A stretch of 64,000 bases of DNA, taken from contig NZ_AP020337.1 in the NCBI RefSeq assembly GCF_009176725.1, positions 5,444,001 to 5,508,000 of the forward strand, in the 5' to 3' direction. How positions within the stretch are numbered: position 1 is the stretch's first letter; each line of letters opens with the position of its first letter. The position numbers and the translations under genes are program-made. Positions 1 to 8,689 of the stretch are shown here, in pieces. The notes beneath the pieces were generated by a model that saw only the letters and a program-made list of their open reading frames with translations, was not told the origin of the DNA and ran no database searches. The stretch is from Pseudomonas sp. KUIN-1 (GTDB lineage Bacteria > Pseudomonadota > Gammaproteobacteria > Pseudomonadales > Pseudomonadaceae).

Positions 1-1685
1 TGCCCGCAGGTTACACATCCTCGGTACTGATCAGTTGGGGCCAGCCTCTGCGCGCGGGCGGTCCGGCGTTCGACCCGAGTGGCAAGGGTACCGCCCAGGC
101 TCAGGAGGTGCAGTTCGGCGACAACAACGACGGCATGTGCCTGTTCCCGATGCCGGGTCGCAAAGACCGTGCCTTGCTGGCGATCAACAACGAATACACC
201 AACTACCGCTACCTCTTCGAGCATGGCAAGGAGCCGCAATCGGCTGAAGAAGTCCGCAAGGCACTCGCCGCAGAAGGCGTGTCAGTGATCGAGATACAGC
301 AGAAAAACGGCAAATGGCAGTTCGTGCAGGACTCGCGTTACAACCGTCGCGTGCATGGCAATACGCCGATCAGGCTAAGTGGCCCGGCGGCCGGTCACGA
401 CTGGCTCAAGACTGACGCCGACAAGACCGGCACCCGCGTGCTGGGGACTTTCCAGAACTGCTCCAGCGGCCAGACACCGTGGGGCACTTACCTGACCTGC
501 GAAGAGAACTTCACCGACTGCTTCGGCAGCAGCAACGCGGAGCAGACATTCGATGCGGGCATGAAGCGCTATGGCGTCGTGGCTGCCAGTAAAGAGATCA
601 ACTGGCACCCGCACGACCCGCGCTTCGACGTGGCGAAGAACCCCAACGAGGTCAATCGTCATGGCTGGGTGGTCGAGATCGATCCGTTCGCCCCCGACGC
701 GACGCCGGTCAAGCGCACGGCGCTCGGGCGTTTCAAGCACGAAAACGCCGCCTTCACGCAAACCAGGGACGGGCGCGCCGTGGTGTATATGGGCGACGAC
801 GAGCGTGGCGAGTTCATCTACAAATTCATCAGCCGCGACCGGATCAATCGCAAGAACCCGAAAGCCAACCGCGACCTGCTCGACCACGGCACCTTGTACG
901 TGGCGCAATTCGACGCAGGCAACGGCAACCCGGATCATCCAAAGGGCAATGGCCAGTGGATCGAACTGAAACATGGCAAGAACGGCCTCGATGCTGCTGC
1001 CGGTTTCGCTAATCAGGCTGAGGTCTTGATTCATGCACGGCTGGCCGCCAGTGTGGTCAAGGCCACGCGCATGGACCGTCCGGAATGGATCGTGGTCAGC
1101 CCCAAGGATGGCCAGGTGTATTGCACCCTGACCAATAACAGCAAGCGTGGCGAAGAAGGTCAACCTGTCGGCGGGCCGAATCCACGCGCCAAGAACCAGT
1201 ACGGGCAGATCCTGCGCTGGCGCGAAGGCGGCAACAATGCGTCGGCAATGGCGTTCGAGTGGGACCTGTTTATGGTCGCGGGCAACCCGACTGTGCATGC
1301 CGGTACGCCACAGGCCGGGTCAAGCAACATCAACGCGCAGAACATGTTCAACAGCCCGGACGGCCTGAGTTTCGATCGGTCGGGTCGGCTGTGGATCCAG
1401 ACCGATGGCGATTCCAGTAACAAGGGCGACTTCGCTGGCATGGGCAACAACCAGATGCTCTGCGCCGATCCGGCCAGCGGCGAGATCCGCCGCTTTCTGG
1501 TCGGGCCGGTCGGTTGCGAAATCACCGGTATCAGCTTCGCGCCCGACTACCGGACGATGTTTATCGGCATCCAGCATCCCGGTGAGAACGGCGGCTCTAC
1601 CTTCCCCGAGCATTTGCCCAACGGCAAACCGCGCTCATCGGTGATGGTCATCACCCGGGAAGATGGCGGCGTTATCGGCGCCTGA
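1..1685 (+). CDS. PhoX-type (DUF839) phosphatase, 5' end missing
   Basis: Open from the first complete codon at position 3 to TGA at 1685, giving about 560 residues. The real start lies left of the window; the internal GTG at 108 is not the start because conserved sequence continues upstream of it. PhoX-family features are visible: EENFTDCFG, GWVVEIDPF, KHENAAF, YMGDDERGEFIYKF, NSPDGLSFD and a final GCEITGISFAPD block, typical of the DUF839 beta-propeller. Family knowledge: these are Ca2+-dependent alkaline phosphatases or phosphodiesterases, usually exported by Tat, that release phosphate from organic phosphate esters in the periplasm. The Tat signal would be in the missing N-terminus. The substrate cannot be read from the sequence. 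Assignment to the family is firm; enzymatic activity is inferred. Confidence 0.85.
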   Translation, partial: PAGYTSSVLISWGQPLRAGGPAFDPSGKGTAQAQEVQFGDNNDGMCLFPMPGRKDRALLAINNEYTNYRYLFEHGKEPQSAEEVRKALAAEGVSVIEIQQKNGKWQFVQDSRYNRRVHGNTPIRLSGPAAGHDWLKTDADKTGTRVLGTFQNCSSGQTPWGTYLTCEENFTDCFGSSNAEQTFDAGMKRYGVVAASKEINWHPHDPRFDVAKNPNEVNRHGWVVEIDPFAPDATPVKRTALGRFKHENAAFTQTRDGRAVVYMGDDERGEFIYKFISRDRINRKNPKANRDLLDHGTLYVAQFDAGNGNPDHPKGNGQWIELKHGKNGLDAAAGFANQAEVLIHARLAASVVKATRMDRPEWIVVSPKDGQVYCTLTNNSKRGEEGQPVGGPNPRAKNQYGQILRWREGGNNASAMAFEWDLFMVAGNPTVHAGTPQAGSSNINAQNMFNSPDGLSFDRSGRLWIQTDGDSSNKGDFAGMGNNQMLCADPASGEIRRFLVGPVGCEITGISFAPDYRTMFIGIQHPGENGGSTFPEHLPNGKPRSSVMVITREDGGVIGA

Positions 1686-1757
1686 TCGGCAATCAGGAAG
1701 AGGACGCAGATCGCTCATCGTTATATAAAGGTCTGCTATTGATTCTGGGCGGAGGCC

Positions 1758-1847
1758 GTGGGAGCGAACGTGTTCGCGAAGAGGGCTGTATGATCGCCGA
1801 AAATGCATCGACTGAAACACCGTCTTCGTGAGCAAGCTCACTCCCAC
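1758..1847. repeat. Inverted REP pair (GTGGGAG subtype)
   Basis: GTGGGAGCGAACGTGTTCGC at 1758 is answered by an inverted relative ending in CACTCCCAC at 1847. Each arm has an internal palindrome and the two arms face each other. This subtype starts GTGG rather than the GTAG seen at 19.7 and 63 kb. It lies between the PhoX gene and the convergent phosphodiesterase gene, a typical place for a Pseudomonas REP doublet. Confidence 0.75.
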
Positions 1848-1953
1848 AAGGATCTTTACTCCGCCTGATACTGCGCGTCGAGCCCCGCTTTCCGGACTCA
1901 TCAAGACTTGTGTATCACACCGCGCGCAGAGCGTGGGAACGATGAGCAATCAG

Positions 1954-2787
1954 TCAGTCGATCAACCCGTTCACATCGTAGAACGGGTACGGCCCTTCAT
2001 AGTCGCCGAACACGGCGTTATGGCTGACAAATCCCTGCTCCGATTGCCAGCGGTGCAGCACGTAGCCTGCCGGTTCCAGATTGAAATGCGCAGGCGCGGC
2101 TTCGTCGAGGTCGAGGACGATCTGGTGTGAGGTGCCCGGGCAGATGCTCGCCAGGCTGCCGCCGAAACGTCGCTGCATCGGTCGATGCAGATGTCCGCAC
2201 AGCAAACGTTCCACCTGCGGATGCTGGGCGATCACACGCTCCAGCGCCGACGCATTGCCAAAGGGCTCGCGGTCCATGTGCCCTATGCCGGTAATGAACG
2301 GCGGGTGGTGCATGACGATCACGGTCGGCACATAAGGACGACGGGACAGCTGCGCGTGCAACCAGTCCAGCTGACAGTAATCCAGTTGCCCGCCATGCTC
2401 GCCGGGAATGGTCGTGTCCATGCCGATCAGGCGCACCGGGTATTTCTCCACCACCCAGTCCAGAGGCCCGCTGGCCGACAACGGCAGGTACACCTGCTCG
2501 GCAAACGCAGCCAGCAGGTTGTGCCGATCGTCATGATTGCCGGGCACCAGATAAAACGGCATCTGCAGACGCTCCAGCTCTGGCTTGAGTACGGCGTATT
2601 CGTCCTCACGACCGAAGTCCACCAGGTCACCGCTGATCACCACGATGTCGGGGCGCTGCTTGCTGGCATTGATGTGAACGACAGCGCGGCGCAACGCCCC
2701 CAGAGTATCGACCACGCCATAGGTCAGGCGCCCGTCGGCTTTGAGGTGCAGGTCACTGATCTGGGCAATAAGAAACGGACGATTCAA
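1954..2787 (-). CDS. GpdQ-like cyclic/glycerophosphodiester phosphodiesterase
   Basis: Calcineurin-like metallophosphoesterase of 277 residues. The five metal-binding blocks appear in order: ISDLH near the N-terminus, SGDLVDFG, PGNHDDR, MHHPPF and CGHLHRP. The following PGTSHQI segment and overall spacing resemble the Enterobacter glycerophosphodiesterase GpdQ, rather than CpdA alone. I place the start at TTG (2787): AGAGAG lies six bases upstream and the core begins at once, whereas the upstream ATG at 2850 adds a non-conserved leader inside the ATPase gene. It is the last gene of the minus-strand transporter operon, 25 bp after the ATPase. Inference: it hydrolyses the imported compound, perhaps a phosphodiester, in the cytoplasm; no signal peptide is seen. 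Confidence 0.78.
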   Translation of the reverse strand: MNRPFLIAQISDLHLKADGRLTYGVVDTLGALRRAVVHINASKQRPDIVVISGDLVDFGREDEYAVLKPELERLQMPFYLVPGNHDDRHNLLAAFAEQVYLPLSASGPLDWVVEKYPVRLIGMDTTIPGEHGGQLDYCQLDWLHAQLSRRPYVPTVIVMHHPPFITGIGHMDREPFGNASALERVIAQHPQVERLLCGHLHRPMQRRFGGSLASICPGTSHQIVLDLDEAAPAHFNLEPAGYVLHRWQSEQGFVSHNAVFGDYEGPYPFYDVNGLID

Positions 2788-2812
2788 AATAATCTCTCTA
2801 CGAAAAACGGTT

Positions 2813-3844
2813 TCACGAATGCAGGGTAAACAGCACTTGCGGGTCGACACTCAAGGCAATGACTGCGTTTGCGGCGTAAATCACGTTGTCGGTGCTGTCT
2901 ACCAGCAGCGGCTGCGGGCCACCGACATCGACCAGCAAGCGACTTTGCGCGCCCTGAAAAAACTGCCCGACCAGACGCCCATGAAGATGGCCGCTTCCAG
3001 ACATCAAACGCAGGTGCTCGGGGCGGCAGTAAACAGTGCCCGGTACGTCAGCACCGAGCCACGGCAGCTCGCCACCGCTCACCTTGAGGCCTGAGGTGGT
3101 GCGCTCGACCACACTGAACGCGTTCAGATTGCCGACAAACCCGGCGACAAACGCATTGGCAGGCTGTTGATAGATTTCCCTCGGCGTCGCCAATTGCGAG
3201 ACGCAACCTTTTTCCATGACCAGAATCCGGTCGCCCAGGGCCATTGCCTCGCCCTGATCGTGAGTGACGAACACCGAGGTGATGCCCAGCCCGCGCAGCA
3301 GCTGGTCCAGCTCACTGCGCAAGCGCTCGCGCAACTGCGCATCCAGTGCTGCCAGCGGTTCGTCGAGCAACAGCACCCGAGGACGCGGCGCCAGTGCCCG
3401 GGCCAGTGCGACCCGTTGCCGTTGACCGCCAGACAGCTCGTTGACGCGGCGATTGCCGTGGCCGGTCAAACCGACCAGTTCCAGCAACTCATCGCAACGC
3501 TTGTTACGCTCGGCAGCCGACAGACCACGAATCTTCAGGCCGTAAACGATATTGCCGGCCACATCGAGGTTGGGAAACAACGCGTAGTTCTGAAACACCA
3601 TGCCCACGTCGCGCCGCTCGATGGGCAGACGTGTCACGTCCTGATCATCGAAGAGCACCTGGCCGACGTCCGGGCGTTCAAGCCCGGCAATCAGCCGCAA
3701 GGTGGTGGTCTTGCCGCAACCGGACGGACCGAGGATCGCCAGCGTTTCGCCGGGTTCGATGGTCAGGTGCAGATCCTTTACAGCAACGGTGCCGTCGGCA
3801 AATGCCTTGCGGCAGCCTTTCAGGCGAATGGTGGTTCCGCTCAT
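2813..3844 (-). CDS. ABC transporter ATP-binding protein
   Basis: 343-residue ATPase of the spermidine/iron/phosphonate-type importer class. Walker A is GPSGCGKTT near residue 40, the signature is LSGGQRQR, Walker B is VLLLDEP, and the H-loop is FVTHDQ. A C-terminal extension of about 110 residues, including YCRPEHLRL, matches a TOBE-type regulatory domain. The start ATG overlaps the stop of the upstream permease by 4 bp, indicating translational coupling. It energises the two permeases encoded just upstream. The ATPase alone does not reveal the substrate; relatives serve iron, polyamines, 2-aminoethylphosphonate and glycerol-phosphate compounds. Confidence 0.9.
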   Translation of the reverse strand: MSGTTIRLKGCRKAFADGTVAVKDLHLTIEPGETLAILGPSGCGKTTTLRLIAGLERPDVGQVLFDDQDVTRLPIERRDVGMVFQNYALFPNLDVAGNIVYGLKIRGLSAAERNKRCDELLELVGLTGHGNRRVNELSGGQRQRVALARALAPRPRVLLLDEPLAALDAQLRERLRSELDQLLRGLGITSVFVTHDQGEAMALGDRILVMEKGCVSQLATPREIYQQPANAFVAGFVGNLNAFSVVERTTSGLKVSGGELPWLGADVPGTVYCRPEHLRLMSGSGHLHGRLVGQFFQGAQSRLLVDVGGPQPLLVDSTDNVIYAANAVIALSVDPQVLFTLHS

Positions 3845-4635
3845 CGGCTCTCTCCACGGGCAAGACGCGCGCTGATGGCCTGCAACGCAATCAGCAGCGG
3901 CACAATCAGCAACAGAAAAAGAAGGGTGTAGGCGCTGGCGACTTCCAGTCGGGCCGAGGCGTAGCTGTCGGCCAGACCCACCGGCAGGGTTTTGGTCATC
4001 GGCGTGTGCAACATCCAGGTCAGGTTGAATTCGCCCAGCGACAGGGTCACGACCATCAGCACGCCAGCGAGAATCCCGGCGCGGCAGTTAGGCACCACCA
4101 CACTGAAGAAACGCTTGATCGGCCCGGCGCCCAGACTGGCGGCCGCCTCTTCGAGCACCGGCAGTTGCTGACGCTGCATCACCGCCATGACCGGGCGCAC
4201 CAGGAACGGCAGGGTGAACAACACGTGGCCGACCAGAATGAACAACCAACTGCTGCGAAAGCCGCCGAACTGGCCGTAGGTCAGCAGTAACGCAAGGGCG
4301 CTGGCCAGACCGGGCATGGCGACGGGCAAGACCATCAATTCCTCGAAGGCCCGGCTGAAGCGATTGTTCATGCGCACCAGTGCATACGCGGCTGGAACAC
4401 CCACCAGGCACACGCAGATCGCGCACGCCACGGCCAGTTGCAATGACAGCCAGACGGTTGGTGAATAGGCCTGCCAGACCTGCACCAGCCAGTCGAAGGT
4501 CAGACCGCTCGACAGACCGAGAAAATAATTGCGCGTCAGGCCGGCCAGCAGTGACAGCACCACCGGCACCAGCATGAACGCACAGACCAACAGGGTGAAC
4601 GCCAGTTGCGCCACGAACAGCGGTGAACGTTTCAC
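3841..4635 (-). CDS. ABC transporter permease (second inner-membrane subunit)
   Basis: 264-residue integral membrane protein with about six hydrophobic segments and a recognisable permease coupling (EAA) loop, EEAAASLGAGPIKRF, near residue 180. It overlaps both neighbours by 4 bp, so it is translationally coupled to the first permease and to the ATPase. It forms the heterodimeric channel with the product of the gene upstream. The family is that of the PotC/PhnV-type permeases. Assignment as an importer permease is secure and the substrate is unknown. Confidence 0.9.
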   Translation of the reverse strand: MKRSPLFVAQLAFTLLVCAFMLVPVVLSLLAGLTRNYFLGLSSGLTFDWLVQVWQAYSPTVWLSLQLAVACAICVCLVGVPAAYALVRMNNRFSRAFEELMVLPVAMPGLASALALLLTYGQFGGFRSSWLFILVGHVLFTLPFLVRPVMAVMQRQQLPVLEEAAASLGAGPIKRFFSVVVPNCRAGILAGVLMVVTLSLGEFNLTWMLHTPMTKTLPVGLADSYASARLEVASAYTLLFLLLIVPLLIALQAISARLARGESR

Positions 4636-5501
4636 AGGACAACTCCCGATTCACCGACCATACGACGCGCCAGCAACAGCACTGCCCACGTCACCAGCCC
4701 GAGGATCACTGACAGCGCGGCGGCCACGGTGAAGTTGGCGTAATTGGTGAACACGTTGTAGATCGCTACCGGCGTGACGTTCAGGCGCGTGCCCAGGGTA
4801 AAGGCGGTGCCGAAGGCGCCCATCGACGTGGCGAAGCAGATCGCGCCGCACGACACCAGCGCGGGCGCCAGCCCCGGAACGATCACATCGCACACAACCC
4901 GCCAATGACCGGCACCCAATGAATGCGCGGCTTCTTCAAGGCTGCGGTCCAGGCTTTCGCAGGCCGCCATGACGGTCAGAATCACGCGCGGAATCGAGAA
5001 ATACAGATAGCCGATGAACAGCCCGGTCAGCGAGTAGGCGAACACCCAGCGCTCGCCCGCCAGGTGCAGCCCGAGCGCGGCGAAGATGCCTTGGCGACCA
5101 GCCAGCAGAATCACCAGAAAGCCGACCACCACACCGGGAAACGCCAGCGGGAAGGTCAGCAAGGCCACCAGCGCAGAGCGTCCGAAGAAATGATTGCGGG
5201 CCAGAAACACACCGCTGATGCCGCCGACCAGCAACGCTGCGAGCGTCACCACCAGCGCCAGCAGGCAGGTTTGCACCAGGCTGCCCAGGTACTGAGCACT
5301 GCTCAGGACCTGCCAGTAACCGCTGGCATTGCCATCGGTACTTTTTGCACCGAGCACGATCAAGTGGGTCAGCGGCAGCAGCCAGAATGCCAGCAATACG
5401 GCCATCGCCGGGGCCAGCGCCACCGCAGCGGTCGGGCGCAGCCGCAGCCTGAAAAATCCGCCCTTGCGCAGAGCCAGCGCTTGTTCCGGCGAGGCCGACA
5501 T
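4632..5501 (-). CDS. ABC transporter permease (first inner-membrane subunit)
   Basis: 289-residue membrane protein with an N-terminal cytoplasmic stretch, about six transmembrane segments and the coupling-loop motif EEAAHSLGAGHWRVV near residue 200. Its ATG overlaps the stop codon of the binding-protein gene (TAATG) and its own end overlaps the next permease by 4 bp. It pairs with that permease to make the membrane channel, as in PotB/PhnU-type systems. The tight overlaps across all transporter genes show one polycistronic unit. Confidence 0.9.
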   Translation of the reverse strand: MSASPEQALALRKGGFFRLRLRPTAAVALAPAMAVLLAFWLLPLTHLIVLGAKSTDGNASGYWQVLSSAQYLGSLVQTCLLALVVTLAALLVGGISGVFLARNHFFGRSALVALLTFPLAFPGVVVGFLVILLAGRQGIFAALGLHLAGERWVFAYSLTGLFIGYLYFSIPRVILTVMAACESLDRSLEEAAHSLGAGHWRVVCDVIVPGLAPALVSCGAICFATSMGAFGTAFTLGTRLNVTPVAIYNVFTNYANFTVAAALSVILGLVTWAVLLLARRMVGESGVVL

Positions 5502-6502
5502 TACTTCACCTCACGCAGATAACGGGCGGCGAAGGCTTCCTGCACGGCGGCCATGTGCTGGTAATCCACCACGCCGGCACGGGCGTAATCGCTGTCCGGC
5601 AGGAACTGCGCAGCCACCTCGGCAGGCATCTTCGAGCGCACCGGACGCAGGTAAGCCTTGGCCCACAACGCCTGCCCTTCATCGGACAGCACGAAATCCA
5701 GCACCTTCTCGGCGTTGGCACGATGCGGCGCCTTGGCGACCATGCTCATCACGTACGGAACGCCGATGGTGCCTTCCTTGGGAATCACGAAGGCGACGTT
5801 GGCCTTGTCCTTGTAGCGAGCGCGATAGGCGTTGAAGTCATAGTCGACCAGAATCGGCAGTTCGCCGGACAGCACGCGTGCATAGGCGGTTTGCTTGGGC
5901 ACAATGGGCGAGTTCTTCGCCAGTTTCTGGAAGTAGTCGATGGCCGGACCGAAGTTGTCCAGCGTGCCGCCCATGGCCTGGTTGATCGCCACGGCGGACA
6001 CGTAACCAACGAACGCACTGGACGGGTCGAGGTAGCCGACCATGCCCTTGTACTCGGGCTTGAGCAGATCCGCCCAGCTTTGCGGCACCGGCAGACCGCC
6101 CAGTGCGTCGACGTTGACCATGATGCCGAGGGTCCCGGAGTGAATGGCGAACCAGTGCCCTTCAGGGTCTTTCAGGCCTGCCGGAATCTCGTCCCAGTGC
6201 TTGGGTTTGTAGGTGTCGACCACGCCGGCCTTCTGCGCCTGCAGGCCGAACGTCACGCCGTAATACACCACATCAGCGACCGGCGCGGCTTGCTCGGCAA
6301 CGATCTGTGCCAGCGCCTGGCCCGAGTTCTTGTTGTCCAGCGGCACCTGGACACCGGTGCTGTCGGCAATCGCCTTGAGCTGCGTTCCCCAGTCGGCCCA
6401 TTCGGGCGGGCAGTTGTAGCAGATGGCGGTTTCGGCGGCCTGGGCGAGGCTGGCCGCACCGCATAACAGCAGTGCCGCGAGGGTTTTACTGAGGCTGAGC
6501 AT
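5501..6502 (-). CDS. ABC transporter periplasmic substrate-binding protein
   Basis: 333-residue family 1 extracellular solute-binding protein. The ATG at 6502 is chosen because AGGAGAT lies six bases upstream and the product starts with a clean signal peptide (SKTLAALLLCGAASLAQA) cleaved around residue 20. The mature part opens ETAICYNCPPEWADWG, with DVVYYGVTFGLQAQKAG and VLSGELPILVDYDFNAYRA later, as in iron/phosphonate-type binding proteins. The gene starts inside the 3' end of the LacI-type regulator (17-bp overlap). Ligand unknown; the phosphodiesterase at the end of the operon suggests a phosphorylated organic molecule. Confidence 0.85.
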   Translation of the reverse strand: MLSLSKTLAALLLCGAASLAQAAETAICYNCPPEWADWGTQLKAIADSTGVQVPLDNKNSGQALAQIVAEQAAPVADVVYYGVTFGLQAQKAGVVDTYKPKHWDEIPAGLKDPEGHWFAIHSGTLGIMVNVDALGGLPVPQSWADLLKPEYKGMVGYLDPSSAFVGYVSAVAINQAMGGTLDNFGPAIDYFQKLAKNSPIVPKQTAYARVLSGELPILVDYDFNAYRARYKDKANVAFVIPKEGTIGVPYVMSMVAKAPHRANAEKVLDFVLSDEGQALWAKAYLRPVRSKMPAEVAAQFLPDSDYARAGVVDYQHMAAVQEAFAARYLREVK

Positions 6503-7505
6503 GAAGCATCTCCTGGTAGGGCTGGGTGCTTTCGCCGGGCCGGATGTGGCACGGCAGACAATGAGAAACCGGTACTGCGCCAGCAATCCGTGCCAGTAGT
6601 TGGTCGATGACGATATGCGCCAGCTCGGCGATAGGCTGAACCACGCTGCACAAGGTCGGGTGCATCTGCGTGCCGAGTGCGATGCCGTCGAAGCCGATCA
6701 CCGACAGACGCTCGGGAACGCCCCAGCCGTTGCGGCGCAATTCGGCAATCAGGCTGATGGCCAGCAAATCGTTGGAACAGACCAGCGCGCTGGGCGCGTC
6801 CGGGCCACGTAACAGGGGTTCGAGTGCAGCGAAATCGGCGCTTGTATGAGCAGGCATCTCAATCACTGGTCGCGCTTCAAGCCCACACGCGGCCATGGCG
6901 TCGCGGTAGCCTTCATAACGCAGTCGGGCGCGGTCGGACTGCATGGCCGGGCCTGCGACCATGGCAACGCGCTGATGGCCTGCATCGATCAGGTATCGAG
7001 TAGCCAGCGCCATGCCCGCCCGGTTATCCACAGACACCGCGCTGTAATCCGGATTGCCGGTCTGGTGATAGGCCAGCACGAACGGGGTGTCTTCATTGAT
7101 CAGGCTTTGCAGTACCCGGTTGTGCTCGGCATCGGTCACCGTCAGCACCAGCCCGTCGACCCGCTGACGCAACAACTCCTCAACCACAGCGCTTTCACGC
7201 TCTGCGGTGTAGTCGGTGGTCGCCAGCAGCAGGTTATAGCCCCGCGCCCGCGCCGCCCGCTCCATGGCCTGAAACTGCTCGGCAAACACCGGGTTGAGCA
7301 GGTTGGGCACCACCACGCCAATCAGGTTGGTGGTTTGCAGGCGCAACTGGCGGCCCAGCCGGTTGGGGCGAAAACCCAGGGCGCGGGCAGCGGCGAATAC
7401 CCGCTCGCGGGTCTCCAGGCGCACTACGTCGGGGCTTGCGAAGGCTCGTGCCGCCGTGGCTCGGGAAACCCCGGCCAGATGCGCTACCTCTTTCAGATCA
7501 GTCAT
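6486..7505 (-). CDS. LacI-family transcriptional regulator of the transporter operon
   Basis: 339 residues from the ATG at 7505. The N-terminal helix-turn-helix DLKEVAHLAGVSRATAARAF and hinge region are typical of LacI proteins, followed by a periplasmic-binding-protein-like effector domain (IGVVVPNLLNPVFAE, DGLVLTV, VCSNDLLAISLI, LSVIGFDGIALG). The longer reading frame back to 7700 has no conserved sequence and overlaps the srkA leader. The 3' end overlaps the binding-protein gene by 17 bp, so it is the first gene of the operon and probably autoregulates through the palindrome just upstream. The effector is unknown. Confidence 0.88.
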   Translation of the reverse strand: MTDLKEVAHLAGVSRATAARAFASPDVVRLETRERVFAAARALGFRPNRLGRQLRLQTTNLIGVVVPNLLNPVFAEQFQAMERAARARGYNLLLATTDYTAERESAVVEELLRQRVDGLVLTVTDAEHNRVLQSLINEDTPFVLAYHQTGNPDYSAVSVDNRAGMALATRYLIDAGHQRVAMVAGPAMQSDRARLRYEGYRDAMAACGLEARPVIEMPAHTSADFAALEPLLRGPDAPSALVCSNDLLAISLIAELRRNGWGVPERLSVIGFDGIALGTQMHPTLCSVVQPIAELAHIVIDQLLARIAGAVPVSHCLPCHIRPGESTQPYQEMLHAQPQ

Positions 7506-7516
7506 GGTCGCTCGCT

Positions 7517-7530
7517 TGAGATCGATCTCA
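7517..7530. promoter_or_regulatory. Palindromic candidate operator of the LacI-type regulator
   Basis: TGAGATCGATCTCA is a perfect 14-bp palindrome with a central CG, the hallmark of LacI-family operators. It ends 12 bp upstream of the regulator's start codon, in the intergenic region shared with srkA. The position fits autorepression of the operon. Binding is inferred only. Confidence 0.5.
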
Positions 7531-7698
7531 TTGGCGACAACTCTAAGCGGCGAACATGGCCAAACCGCGACCGGGTGATGACCGTTTGGTGACAATCCGA
7601 CCCTTGAGCACTTTAATCGGATGGGTTTGGCGAAGCGGGACCGGTCTGCGTTACCATCAGCGGTCCGACGCGGCAACCTGCTGCGCGCAGGAGTAGTC

Positions 7699-8673
7699 AT
7701 GGCTCACCCGTTTGCAACACTTACTCCCGATCTGGTTCTGGATGCTGTCGAAAGCATCGGTTTTCTCAGCGATGCCCGCATCCTGGCGCTCAACAGTTAC
7801 GAAAACCGCGTGTATCAGGTCGGTATCGAAGACGGCCAACCGCTGATCGCCAAGTTCTACCGCCCACAGCGCTGGACCACCGAAGCCATCCTTGAAGAGC
7901 ACAGCTTCACTGCTGAACTGGTCGAGGTCGAAGTGCCCGTGGTCGCGCCCATGGTGCACAACGGCGCCACCCTGTTCGAGCACGCCGGTTTCCGTTTCAC
8001 GCTGTTCCCGCGTCGCGGTGGACGAGCGCCGGAGCCGGGCAATCTTGATCAGCTGTATCGCCTGGGCCAGTTACTGGGCCGTCTGCATGCCGTCGGCTCG
8101 ACCAAACCGTTCGCCCATCGTGAAGCCCTGGGCGTGAAGAACTTCGGCCATGATTCGGTCAACTTTCTACTGGAAAACGACTGCATTCCGCGCAGCCTGC
8201 TGCCGGCTTACGAGTCGGTGGCCCGCGACCTGCTCAAGCGTGTCGAAGACGTTTACGCGGCCACACCGCACACCAACATCCGCATGCATGGCGACTGCCA
8301 CCCCGGCAACATGATGTGCCGCGACGAGATGTTCCACATCGTCGACCTTGACGATTGCCGCCTTGGCCCTGCCGTTCAGGATATCTGGATGATGCTGGCC
8401 GGCGACCGTCAGGAACGTCTGGGTCAGCTGTCGGAGCTGATGGACGGCTACAACGAATTTCATGATTTCGACCCACGCGAGCTGGCGCTTATCGAGCCAT
8501 TGCGAGCCCTGCGCCTGATGCACTACAGCGCCTGGCTGGCCCGGCGCTGGGATGACCCGGCGTTCCCGCACAGCTTTCCGTGGTTCGGCACGGAGCGCTA
8601 CTGGGGCGACCATATCCTGGCCCTGCGCGAGCAGATGGCAGCACTGAATGAAGAGCCGTTAAAACTGTTTTGA
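7699..8673 (+). CDS. srkA: Stress response kinase A (YihE family)
   Basis: 324-residue Ser/Thr-type kinase of the aminoglycoside-phosphotransferase fold. The ATG at 7699 follows AGGAG by six bases. Features include NSYENRVYQVG (nucleotide loop), PLIAKFYRPQRW with the conserved lysine, the catalytic HGDCHPGNMM and the metal-binding VDLDDCRLGPAVQDIWMM. Length and motif order match SrkA (YihE/RdoA), which counteracts the MazEF-linked death pathway in E. coli under stress. Transcribed divergently from the LacI-type regulator. Confidence 0.9.
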   Translation: MAHPFATLTPDLVLDAVESIGFLSDARILALNSYENRVYQVGIEDGQPLIAKFYRPQRWTTEAILEEHSFTAELVEVEVPVVAPMVHNGATLFEHAGFRFTLFPRRGGRAPEPGNLDQLYRLGQLLGRLHAVGSTKPFAHREALGVKNFGHDSVNFLLENDCIPRSLLPAYESVARDLLKRVEDVYAATPHTNIRMHGDCHPGNMMCRDEMFHIVDLDDCRLGPAVQDIWMMLAGDRQERLGQLSELMDGYNEFHDFDPRELALIEPLRALRLMHYSAWLARRWDDPAFPHSFPWFGTERYWGDHILALREQMAALNEEPLKLF

Positions 8674-8689
8674 CCTGATGAGCGTGCAG

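Noticed and set aside
6503..6586. Longer start for the binding protein at 6586
   Set aside because: It adds a leader inside the regulator gene and hides the signal peptide; AGGAGAT supports 6502.
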